Assembly (NCBI GenBank): GCA_028023455.1
Contig: JAQFVV010000020.1
Coordinates: 7,673,092-7,737,091 of the forward strand
DNA from: Epiperipatus broadwayi
Taxonomy: Eukaryota > Onychophora > Udeonychophora > Euonychophora > Peripatidae
DNA: 64,000 nucleotides
Direction of reading: 5' to 3'
The notes below the pieces were generated by a model that was not told where the DNA came from, ran no database searches, and saw nothing but the letters and a program-made list of their open reading frames with translations. Positions 34,584 through 45,174 of this stretch are shown here, piece by piece. How positions within the stretch are numbered: position 1 is the first letter of the stretch; each line of letters opens with the position of its first letter. Made by a program: the position numbers and the translations under genes.

Positions 34584-37500
34584 CACTGGTTTTTAAAGTG
34601 GTCTATATTGACCCCTAGAGGTCAATTTCTACTTTCAGGGGGTCTGTGTCAGTGACAAAAAAATTTGGGGATCTACAATATGTAAATGGGGTCCAATCAC
34701 CAAAATCATTATTTCAGGCATTTCATAAACTTTTAAGTAGATATTTTAAATTTGAAATAATTAATTATATGAATAAGTATAAGTTTTGGATTTTGTTATT
34801 ATAATTGTTGCAAATCACAAAAATTACAATATAGCTTCTAAAAATGAAATAATACTAGTTTTTACAATCTTTTTATGGAAAATAATATTTTTTTGAATTA
34901 TCATGGTATTTCTTGCTGATATTTAAACCTAACTTTTACCATGTATTATTAAAATATGACAAAAATAGTTATTGGTTCACAAGATTATTTAGATATGTGC
35001 TTCATAGGGTTCTATGATTATGTATAAGTTTTTACAAGTTTTCATATCTGCATCACATTGAGCAACCACACACAGTAAATAAAGTTTGTTCAGAATTGTT
35101 CAGACCAAAACTTTTGCATGGACATGTTAAATTAGGCAATTATAATAGGAGTGTTAGAATTTTGAGAAGTGGTTGAAAAATATGAACTTTATTTAGTGTA
35201 AAATACAGATGCAAATCAAAGTGAATCAAAAACATCTTGTTTAGGAGTATTTAAGAACATTAAGTACAAACTTTTAGTTAGTTAGTCATCCAGATTGTGA
35301 TCTCAACCCCTTTTCTAGTTAAATATTTCAAATAAAGATAATACCTGCTAAAACATATGGCCAAAAACTCTAATTGCATGCTCAAACAAAAAATTAAATA
35401 TCCAACCAAAAAAATAGTCCATGCTTCAGATATAATAAAAAATAATTATTTGGTAAAAGGTTGCTTTTGTTTGTGTAGGTGTTTTTTTTTTAAGATTTTG
35501 GATTAAAGGAGTAGGAATTGTTCAGATATTTTTTCAATTTTCATTATATTTAGATTTAATGTAAGTGCCTCATTAGAGTGTTACTCCAAAAAATTAATTT
35601 AAAATTTTTTATCTTATGAGATTTAAATAACTTATTTTTTGTCAACAGATATCTTCTATTCAACATGGCAGAGGCTAAAAAAAAATGTAAGCAGTGTAGC
35701 ATTGATTATTTGAAGTTTGGCTTTATTTCAACATTGTCAGAAATTTTCCCATGTGTCTTTTGAGCAACAAAGTATTAAGAAATAATGCTATGGAACTGTC
35801 TTAGCTGGAGCATCATTTGAGAAAGTTGCATCCTGATAAAACAGATAAAGATTTGATATACTTTAAAACATCGAAAAAAAAAAAACTTCAGAAGAGAATC
35901 ACGCTAGACAGCTTGTTTGATTTGATGTCAAAAAGAGATGACAATGGTTTGCTGGCATCTTACAATATTTTATTACTCATAGCAAAATCAGGAAAGCTTC
36001 ATACTATCGGAGAACAGTTGATTTTGCCAGCCATTGAGGATGTTTTAAAAACTGTTCTCCAATAAACCTGCATATGATATATTCACAAAAGTTTCTTTGA
36101 GTGACAACACCCTTCAAAGACATATTGATGAAATGAGTCATGGTGTGGAAATCTTCTTGTGTAATTATCTAAAAACAAACCATTTTCCCCTTCAAATCGG
36201 CGAGTCAACTTTAACTGGTAATGAAGCACTATTAATGGCATCTGTTCATTTTGTTATAGATCAAGAAATCCATCAAGAATTACTTTTTGTGAAAACTTTG
36301 ACAACAGATACTAAAGGTGAATCAATGTTTAATGTTTTAAAAGACTTATTTCATAAAAAAAAAAGTGATTCCCCTAACAAAGATAATATTGGTAATAGCA
36401 GATGGAGCACCAGTCATGCTGGGTTGCTATCAGAGTTTTATAAACTATTTAAAAAAAGTATCTGATATGTTTGCAATTCACTGCACCATTCACTGACAAC
36501 ATTTAGTAGCTAAAAATCTATGTGCCAGATTGAATAAATCCCTCCAATTTATCATAATGGCAGTAAACAAGTTTCATAGCAACATGTTATATTCTAGGTT
36601 GTTTGAGCACTTGTGTGAAGAAAATGATGAGGACTTTTTATAGATTACTTCTTCATACTGAAGTACACTGGTTCTTTCACTTTTTGAACCCATTTTAGAG
36701 TTTTTGGATGATAAAGATCCCATTTTGAAAGAAAATGTAATAAAATGGCAATCAGATATTGCTTATTTAACAGATTTGCTAAATTTAATGAGATTAACTT
36801 GTAGGAGACAGCCTGAATTTAATAAAAGCAAAGTCCATAATTTCAGCTTTTCTTGCCAGAATTAACCTATTCAAATAAAACATTAGAAGGCACAAATTTT
36901 TGCAGTTCCACAACTTATCATTGACAAAAGTTTAGGATGATAACATTTTAGCATATGTTCAACATTTAAATGCTCTCTACTCAAGACTTTAACACCAGAT
37001 TTGATGATGTTTTAACTATGGAAATACTGCACTTGGATATCAATCTGTATACAAGAATAACTTGAAATAAGCACTAACAAAGAACTTAAAGTGCAGTTTC
37101 TAAAAGGGGTATCAGCAGTTCTGGTTTCAAAAAAAATGTAGCTGTTATTTATCCTGCATTATGGAGTATTGCAAGAAAATTTTTGATAGCTTTTCCATTT
37201 CATATCTCGTGGAAAGGGGTTTTAGTGCAGTAACTAATCTACTGACAAAAACAAAAAGAAATTGTAAGCAAATAACTGAATAAGGAAATTTAAGGCTATA
37301 CCTCAGTCCTTTGATTCCAAATATTAAGCAATTGCTATAAGAGCATCAAGTTATTCATCCTACTAACACCATTAATTATTGTATTTTTAGTTTTGAAACT
37401 TAGCTTTATTTTATGGTTTTGTTACTAAATTATGATTTTTGTCCAAAATCCAAATATTTACAGTTTTGCATTAAATTTTAAAGAGAATTTTAATTTAGCC

Positions 37501-37792
37501 TTTTTTTTTTAATTTTGAACTATTAACATTTAATTTTGTTTTATTTCACATAAAAATAAGATTTTTAATTTAATTGTTTCAATAAAGATCTGAATAAAAA
37601 ATGTAAGTTCGTTTTCATTTTTTACAAAGCTTTATCAAAGTGCTCAGTTTTATGTCAGCTGTGGAAAACATTTGACGATATAAAATTTAGGAAAATTTAA
37701 TATTAGGCAAGCAGGGGGACTATAGCAAAAAAATAATTCGGAAAGTGGTCCACAGGACAAAAAAGTCTGGGGTCTTCTGATATAGACCAGTG
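34584..37792 (+). mobile_element. hAT-type transposon carrying a ZBED5/FAM200-like transposase (decayed)
   Basis: The left end CACTGGTTTTTAAAGTGGTC followed by TATATTGACCCCT is hAT-like. A related inverted segment (GGGGTCTTCTGATATAGACC) lies at 37770-37788. Between them is the broken transposase at 35664-37400. The right terminus is disturbed by a second hAT MITE inserted at 37788, so exact ends and the original 8-bp duplication cannot be read. The non-coding flanks of about 1.1 kb (left) and 0.4 kb (right) are AT-rich. Confidence 0.65.
35664..37400 (+). pseudogene. hAT transposase pseudogene, ZBED5/FAM200/SCAND3-like
   Basis: The domains appear in order but broken. 35664-35860 is a BED zinc finger (an IDYLKFGF-like start, PC..., then EHHLRKLHPDK split by frame changes). 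35817-36065 is an 82-codon piece with SYNILLLIAKSGKLHTIGEQ and LILPAIEDVLKTVL. 36097-36465 is a 122-codon piece starting MSDNTLQRHIDEMSHGVEIF with the LLFVKTLTTDTKGESMF block. About 36400-36800 holds FAIHCTIH, then HLVAKNL, LCEENDED and LEFLDDKDP in shifting frames. 37150-37340 encodes the C-terminal dimerisation block (LIAFPFHI, FSAVTNLLTKTKRN, GNLRLYLSPLIP). At least four stops or frameshifts kill it. Order and spacing match domesticated ZBED5-like hAT proteins. Confidence 0.85.
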
Positions 37793-38320
37793 ATCTTCAA
37801 CCCTTTTCTGCCGGTCCGCCTCTAGACTAGGAGGAAAGTTTGTAATAACAAAATAATAAGAGTTTAAACTTTTAATTAATATAACCAATTTTTATTTATT
37901 TTTTCATCTCATTTTTACCCAATTCAAAAAAAAAAAAAAGAAAACAACGAAAACAAAATCTAATCAATCATTCAGAAATTAATTTGTTTTTCTAGTTATC
38001 ACAGATGTTTATGGGGAGAGGGGTAGAATTAAATTTTTTTATTACTTTTCTAAAAAATTCAAAGTTAAAAAAATAGTTTTTTATTATACAAACTCCATAT
38101 ATATATAAAACTTTATCTTATATATTTAACATTGTTGTTTTGATCAGTTATAATAATTATGCTCATCTTTAAGAAAATTTATCTATAGACTTCTGCTGGT
38201 TTGCGAAACCTTATCCTTATTTTTGCCAGTTGGCGAAACCTTATCCTTATTTCTGCCAGTCCGTGGAACCTTCTCCTTATTTTTACTGATCCGCAGGTGT
38301 GAAACGGTTGAAGACCACTG
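37788..38320. mobile_element. 533-bp hAT MITE with perfect 8-bp target duplication
   Basis: The termini CAGTGATCTTCAACC (37788) and GGTTGAAGACCACTG (ending 38320) are inverted repeats with one mismatch in the CAGTG(A/G)TCTTCAACC core. ATATAGAC lies directly outside both ends (37780-37787 and 38321-38328), an exact 8-bp target-site duplication as expected for hAT transposition. The right subterminal region holds three direct units of about 32 bp (GCGAAACCTTATCCTTATTT and variants, 38195-38285). There is no coding capacity; it would need a transposase in trans. Confidence 0.9.
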
Positions 38321-38393
38321 ATATAGACTATATATTTACTAAGACAATGAAGTCAATTAATTATTCAAGTCTTTAATCGGCTTATAAATGTAG

Positions 38394-38485
38394 ATGATAA
38401 CAATCAAACCTTAAGCTATCAACAATCTCAATCTGTAGTCATGGCAACCTCCTTTAACTTTATTGTACCACCTTATTGGTGGTAC
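38394..38485 (+). repeat. Dispersed repeat, copy right of the hAT element, with a small hairpin
   Basis: It matches 34331-34392 up to 38457. At 38465-38485 a perfect 8-bp stem (GTACCACC / GGTGGTAC, loop TTATT) follows. Confidence 0.65.
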
Positions 38486-38889
38486 CACTTTTATCTTGTT
38501 TTATAAAGGCTTTATTATCTTAGTAAATATATATATGAGAAAAATTATTATTTAAAATATATTAATGTGACAAGAAATTATATTAAATAGCACTTGTCTG
38601 TGTAAGAATTGTGTTGATAAAATAGAAATAAAAATAGTTTTCTGATTTACATGATATTTGTAATTATGGATACATGGGGACTATGTCTGACTTAATTACA
38701 AAAGATTAGATGAGAAAATAGAATTATGTAATACACAGTTAGACAAAAAATAAATGAATCAGAAAAAGATGTAATTGAAACTAAATTTCAAGTATAATCA
38801 AATCAAAAAAATGTAATAAATGAATATTGTAAGAAAAAAATAAGCAGAAAATTTCTATAATTTGGATTTGGGCTTTCCATGATCAGATA

Positions 38890-39190
38890 TTCAGGGGTAT
38901 AATGGCTGAAGAGTTGGAATAGATTGAAGCCAGTCCATTAAAGTATGAAGATTTGCTATCTTAATATAAACTGAGCACTGATTATATATATGTGAGAGAG
39001 ATGATAACCTGGACCAACTGATGAGTGCTGGTTCAGCATAAAATACATATATTGGTGATTATTGCTCTTTTCTACATGTGTGTGATCATGTGCATCAGTA
39101 ATATGAGATAGCATGGATAGTTAAAAGGAGCTTAAAGTCTGAGTTCAAGTCCCCTATATTTACAATTAAGCCAGATATATGAAGAATGTC
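38890..39190 (+). repeat. R1 SINE-like repeat, near-complete 3' two-thirds
   Basis: It runs from GGCTGAAGAGTTGGAATAGATTG, through GATGATAACCTGGACCAACTG and GTGTGTGATCATGTGCATC, to AAAGTCTGAGTTCAAGTCCCC (B-box-like). The tail is CAATTAAGCCAGATATATGAAG, as in the copy at 19103. Confidence 0.65.
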
Positions 39191-39204
39191 TGTATTTCAA
39201 ATAT

Positions 39205-39780
39205 TTTATAAATTGTAGAAAGAAAATGCAAAAAGTTAATTGTGAAACTAAGTTGATAAAAGATTTATTAATTGGAGAATATGGGAATATTATTTCTAAA
39301 AAGAACAAGAACAGATACATATAGATGGGTCTATCTGGTTCAAGAATTTATGGTGTTAGAAATGAGATATTTGATGGTGAAAATATTTTATTATTATGGG
39401 GAAAAATAAGATACATAATCTATTAAAAAATGAAAAATATGATTAATAATTAGGAAATTGCTAAATGTAAGCAAAATTGGATTATTAATGAGATATGACA
39501 ATAAACATATTTAGCAGGGCTTGTTTGATAAATAATAGATATAAATTATGTGTAAAAATAATATTATATTATTATATGTGTGGGATATCTTTAATAAAGA
39601 CTAGAATGTTTCTTTAATGATGGTATATACTTATTAAAACAAGGAGATGAAATATTAAAAATTTGATTTATAAAAATGTTTATATTTTGGAAACTTATAA
39701 TAAAAGGCTTAAAATTTTTAAATACAACAACTTTAAAAAGAAGGTTAATGATAAAATTTGTATAAAATGTTAATATATAT
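39205..39780. other. AT-rich gene-free stretch
   Basis: No gene or repeat is recognised here. Confidence 0.6.
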
Positions 39781-39786
39781 TACTTA

Positions 39787-40078
39787 TTATAACTTCTTTC
39801 ATATACACTTTAATGCAAATTTTTTTTAGAAAACTTCATTATTTTCCTGACAATTTTGACTGTCCAGTAGTCTTCATCAGAGCTTTCTGAACCTTCCTTT
39901 GCAGGAAGACTGCTGGACAGTCAAAACTGTCAAGAAAATAAATAATTTTTTTTAAAAAGGCAAAGGAAGGTTCAAAAAGCTCTGATGAAGACTGCTGGAC
40001 AGTCGAAACTGCCAGGAAAATAAAGAAGTTTTCTAAAAAAAATTTGCATTAAAGTGTATATGAAAAGAAGTTATTATA
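39787..40078. repeat. Long palindrome with three copies of the hammerhead-like unit
   Basis: The left arm 39787-39902 (TTATAACTTCTTTCATATAC... to ACCTTCCTTTGC) and the right arm 39960-40078 are inverted copies of about 116 bp. The minus strand at 39854-39880 and the plus strand at 39982-40010 carry CTGATGAAGACT(A/G)CTGGACAGTC followed by (G/A)AAAC. The spacer 39903-39950 is a third, plus-strand copy that keeps only the second half (GACTGCTGGACAGTCAAAAC). A GAAAGTAAAGAAGAAGAATAAGAG tract right of the palindrome (about 40111-40135) resembles the 45-bp direct repeat at 28531, which links the two loci. Confidence 0.8.
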
Positions 40079-40773
40079 AGCAATATATATGAATATATAA
40101 AGAAATGCAAAGAAAGTAAAGAAGAAGAATAAGAGTATATACTTCTAATAAAAGGTAAACAAAAAATACTTTATTCACTTACTAATAAATATAGGGTAGA
40201 TGAATTTTAAAATATTTAAATATATGCCAGAAAGTGATGTTGTGGCAAATGATAAAACCAAATGATAACTGATGAAAGTGAAACAACTAAATATATTTGA
40301 AGAGTTTAAAAATCTTATAAAAGGGCAATATCAAAAAAGGAGCCCATTAAAATTGAATATATAAATATGCAAGGTTATCGAAGCATAGAGCAAAATAGTT
40401 TGAATTAAAATTAAAAATAAAGTGGTTGAGTTGATAGGTGTAATGGAGAGTTTTTTAAGAAAGATGTAAAACCTATATTGAGAAATTTATTTTGTAAGGC
40501 ATAAGTATGTAAAAAAGTGGTGAAATAGGATGCATGTTAAGAAAATTTTAAAGTAACATGTTAAGCGTGAGCTATATATGCAAACTAAAATAAAATTAGG
40601 AAGCTAGGAATGAGATGGTAGCTATGCTGTCTATTGGAGCTGATTGAACTGTAATTAAATGGAATAATAGAATTTATAAATGCTTAATTATACATAGAAA
40701 GATTTTTTTTAAAAAAGTGGGGGAATAGTCCAAATTTGAATATTGAAAATTTACAAATATATAAAAGAGCTTA

Positions 40774-41070
40774 TATAGTAGCTGCTCTTTCTTATTGCAT
40801 TGGTAAATGTATACCATATAATACTAAATTGTCCATTCACTTTACTATTATTACACAATGCTTTAGTTACCACCCTTCTTTGCAGTTTACAGTTTCGATT
40901 GTCCCAGCAATCTTCTTCGGAACTCTATATCTTCTAGCTGGGGCAATCGAAACTGTAAACTATGAAAAAGAGTGGTAAATAAGACATTGTGTAACAGTAG
41001 TAAAGTGAATGGACAATTTAGTATTATATGGTATACATTTGGCAATGCAATAAGAAAGAGTAGTTATTAT
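40774..41070. repeat. Second long palindrome of the hammerhead-like family
   Basis: The left arm about 40774-40908 and the right arm about 40934-41069 are inverted, about 135 bp each, with a loop of about 25 bp. The minus strand at 40890-40920 carries CCGAAGAAGATTGCTGGGAC then AATCGAAACTG. The right arm has AGCTGGGGCAATCGAAACTG at 40934-40954. The outer arms share TTAGTATTATATGGTATACA with the 28681-28735 spacer of the retrozyme-like unit. The 80-codon open frame at 40736-40978 only crosses this palindrome. Confidence 0.8.
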
Positions 41071-41109
41071 ACTTCTTGAAGATAAAGGAATACTGGAAAT
41101 AGAGTTGAG

Positions 41110-41236
41110 GCTAGGAGATATGAAGTTCTGAAGAAGATTGCTGGGGCAATCGAAACTGTAAAAAAGGATGGCAAATAAAGCATTGTGTAACAGTAATAAA
41201 GTGAATGAACAATTTAGTATTATATGGAGAGCTTAT
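41110..41236 (+). repeat. Third direct copy of the hammerhead-like unit
   Basis: CTGAAGAAGATTGCTGGGGC then AATCGAAACTG at 41128-41158 is followed by GCAAATAAAGCATTGTGTAA and TTAGTATTATATGG. This is the same order as the right arm of the preceding palindrome, about 200 bp upstream, so the units are partly tandem. The CTGANGA, the stem GATTG/CAATC and GAAAC are all intact in this copy. One extra A lies between CTGANGA and the stem. Confidence 0.6.
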
Positions 41237-41239
41237 ATA

Positions 41240-44175
41240 TTTAAAAAAATAGGATAGTTTATAGAAATTATATATTATAGAGGAAATAAATAAAATACAG
41301 GTAATTAAAATTTTGCTAAACAAAAGAGAAGAAAACATGAAATAATGATACTAATTATTTTTAAAATTGTAAGATGGTTATGAATAAAGATGGGAAGTAA
41401 AATAGTAAGAACAGAATAATGTATGGGTGGAATATCATAGGATGAAAATAACAGTCAAATATTGAATAGCTCTGGAAATAAGTAGGAAAGATGGTGTTGG
41501 ATGTGATTATAAAAAATGGCGTTATCATATAGAAAATGTTTAACATTAGGTAAATGCTTTGATTTAAATTTTTGTTCATCATAAAAGTATAATCAACACA
41601 AATTATAAATTACCTGTCTGTCTTCATAATTAGATAATTGACTTGTGCCTTTGAACTCTTCATGAGTGTAGTTCATTAAATATTTATTTAAACTTCTCCC
41701 TTTGAAAAAAATGACACTTTATTGTGGCATTGTATATATGGCCACAAGATTAAAAAAGAAAATGATTTAATCTCGGTAAAACGAAGGTTGAGTCCCCAAG
41801 GTAATGGTAGAATGCGTTAGTATGCGCTCCCTTTTTAATAATTTATGTCTCTTAATTGCATTACTAATTATAACTTGTAAAAGAAATAAAACGGACTAAA
41901 ATATTACTCATTATAAAGAAACAAATCATAGTTGTCAGAATTGAAAAGTAACAAAAAGTTATCAAATTATTAAAGTTTATAATTAACCATTCTTTGTTTA
42001 GAAACAAATTCAAATTTATAAAGAAGTAATATTTTTCCTTTTTTTTTGGTCTTTTTTCTGGTTTTTGATTTTAATTGTTGTTGTTAATCAATAAACATGT
42101 AATTAGAAATTAAGGTAAGTTTTAAAGATGGACAACTCGAAGGTATTGAATAACATTTTTTAATAAGTGTTGATTAGTTATAAAGAACTGTGATAAAGAA
42201 TTTGGAGCAGAACATATTTTCATAGTAGAGAGAAAGATCTAAAATCATATGCTATACTATAAGAGGAAAGTCATCGTCAAAGGGTATGATTCACTGCAGT
42301 CTCCATATTGAAATTTATACAGTGAGATATAATTGCTGGTAAGATTAATATTTTATTATAGAAAATATACAAAATGGCTAAATATGCTTGTGGTTCGTGA
42401 TATGGTACGTCTAACTGCATATATTCATTTTTGCCCTAGCATACAGCAGCTTTGTAGATGAGATAATTGTTAATATCTCACCCTACCTGAAACAAAATGA
42501 CGCTCTTTTATTATGAAAGAAAAAAAACATATTGATGCTGACCAAAAAAAAAACAAGGATTACTCAATATTTGCTAGCCAAAAATAAGAAAAACTCAATA
42601 GTCTGAATTATTCATTTGCCAGTCAAATAAGAAAAAGCAAAGATTACTAAATATTATTTTTTCAATGCCAGCCAGCAGCAAGGTAAACCAATGATAAATA
42701 AATCAACTTTTTATTTGCCATCTGAAAGAAGAAAACAGGATAAACAGACTTAATGTTTATCAACAGCCTGTGTGATAAATAAAATCATTTTATTTATTAG
42801 TAACGTGACAAAATTGTGTTCATGAATTAATATCTTTAGTTTATTTTATTATATTTAATACTAATCTATTTTATTCTGAAATGGATGTTTATCGGTTTAA
42901 GATAATATTACCTATGCATGATGCAATTTTTGTTGATAAAAAAAAATGTGTATGCATTAAAACATCAATCAGGTATAGAAGATGAAAGTAATATTTTAGT
43001 TTATGGTAATAAATTCAGGTTGTAATTGAAGTTATTAAAAACCATTAAATTGTAGAAATGACCTTAAATGCCTTATCAATGGTTGTGCTTTCGATTTTGA
43101 CAGAGTCCATTATTTGAAAGAAGATATGGATGCAGTCTATTATTGTTACTGCATGGAATTAAATGTTGAATTTTAAATTTTAGCCTACGTGTATTTCATT
43201 ATTGACCCAGTTGATTAAGTTAAGTGGTTAAGCAGAGCAATGTAGTGACTGACTTTCTTGTATTTCAAGTGACTGCTCAATACTAATGGGATAATCATTT
43301 AAGGATTAATTATTGAATCTGAGTTCTTGGTGGCCATAATAGGTGATAGATATTGATTAATGCTACTAACTCAAATAAATAATGTCCAGTGAGTTCAGGT
43401 CTCTCAAACCAGAATCTCCTTATATATTATTAGGTTGCTTTGCATATGGCAGAGGTATATCTATATCAATGAATTACGATTAGCAAAAAATATTACTATT
43501 GCTTTGCTACATTATCAGCAAGAGACTTATAAAATCGTAAGGTCCCTTCATTGTGCATATGAAAATCTTTGATTAGGGTTCAAAATAATAGGGTTCCTCC
43601 TTTTTTAGATTAATCTCAATAGATCTGGTTTTCATTAAATAGACTTGAGAATCTAGTTTTGATTTCAATATTTTCTTTTATAACAATGCTAATCTTTACA
43701 CTCAGTTCTATGAATCATCTTCTGCCTATAATAAGATTGATATCATCTTGTACAATATGCCATGATATTGCCCTCATCTTTTGTTTGATCTTTATGAATT
43801 CCAATAATTTCTCAAGAATTTATATCTCATTTCCATTTAAGTATGACTTTTTGAAATGTGGAAAGCCCTTATTTGTATGCTAGATAATTCCAATCTTTTA
43901 TCAATGTAAATGAGATATCAGGACAGGCAGCATTTGTTCAATAACACACATTTTCATATTTCCAATGTGCATTTCATTTTCTTTCTTTCTTGTAATTTGT
44001 AATATGACAGTGATATATTTCTTCATATATTTTTCAGTGCTATGTTTACAATTTTGTGTTATGTGGATATTTTTCCACAATAGAAACATATAATTTTCTT
44101 TTTTGTTGTTCTAATATATCCACTTTTTTATCATTATTTTGTATGTTTTTTGAATCACTAATCCGATTTCTGGAA
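41240..44175. other. AT-rich gene-free stretch
   Basis: No gene or element is recognised. Frames at 41361-41582, 43659-43883 and 43901-44089 lack any recognisable motif. Confidence 0.55.
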
Positions 44176-44180
44176 TTCTT

Positions 44181-45170
44181 TGAATTGTTCTTGGGCTATC
44201 TGTCATGACCTAGAAGAATTGTTCAAGAAATGCCTCTTTGAGAAAATCTCCATATTGTTCTTGGGCTATCTGTCATGACCTAGGAGAATTTTTTAAAAAG
44301 TGCTTCTTTGAGAAAATCTCCATATTGTTCTTGGGCTATCTGTCATGACCTAGGAAAATTGTTTAAGAAGTGCTTCTTTGAGAAAATCTCCATATTGTTC
44401 TTGGGCTATTTGTCATGACCTAGAAGAATTGTTCAAGAAGTGCCTCTTTGAGAAAATCTCCATATTGTTCTTGGGCTATCTGTCATGACCTAGGAGAATT
44501 GTTTAAGAAGTGCTTCTTTGAGAAAATCTCCATATTGTTCTTGGGCTATCTGTCATGACCTAGAAGAATTGTTCAAGAAGTGCCTCTTTGAGAAAATCTC
44601 CATATTGTTCTTGGGCTATCTGTCATGACTTAGGAAAATTTTTTAAGAAGTGCTTCTTTGAGAAAATCTCCATATTGTTCTTGGGCTATCTGTCATGACC
44701 TAGGAAAATTGTTTAAGAAGTGCTTCTTTGAGAAAATCTCCATATTGTTCTTGGGCTATCTGTCATGACCTAGAAGAATTGTTCAAGAAGTGCCTCTTTG
44801 AGAAAATCTCCATATTGTTCTTGGGCTATCTGTCATGACCTAGGAAAATTGTTTAAGAAGTGCTTCTTTGAGAAAATCTCCATATTGTTCTTGGGCTATC
44901 TGTCATGACCTAGAAGAATTGTTCAAGAAATGCCTCTTTGAGAAAATCTCCATATTGTTCTTGGGCTATCTGTCATGACCTAGGAGAATTGTTTAAGAAG
45001 TGCTTCTTTGAGAAAATCTCCATATTGTTCTTGGGCTATCTGTCATGACCTAGGAAAATTGTTTAAGAAGTGTTTCTTTGAGAAAATCTCCATATTGTTC
45101 TTGGGCTATCTGTCATGACCTAGAAGAATAATTGTTCAAGAAGTACTTCTTTGAGAAAATCTCCATATAT
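44181..45170. repeat. 70-bp minisatellite, 14 copies, ordered unit variants
   Basis: Fourteen near-identical 70-bp units (CATATTGTTCTTGGGCTATC, TGTCATGACCTAG..., AGTGC(C/T)TCTTTGAGAAAATC) start at 44181 and continue every 70 bp; the last has a 3-bp insertion. Three unit types are diagnosed by linked changes: A (TAGAAGAATTGTTCAAGAA / TGCCTC), B (TAGGAGAATT / TGCTTC) and B' (TAGGAAAATT / TGCTTC). The order is A B B' A B A B' B' A B' A B B' A. Period 70 is not a multiple of 3, so it is not coding. Confidence 0.95.
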
Positions 45171-45174
45171 GCCA

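Noticed and set aside
40736-40978. 80-codon plus frame
   Set aside because: It spans one arm and the loop of a palindrome, so its structure comes from the inverted repeat.
39854-41158. Calling the CTGANGA...GAAAC units true hammerhead ribozymes
   Set aside because: An extra A lies between CTGANGA and the stem, and I could not find helix III with a UH cleavage site. They are reported only as hammerhead-like.
44181-45170. CRISPR array
   Set aside because: The 70-bp units are contiguous with no unique spacers, and the sequence context is eukaryotic. It is a minisatellite.
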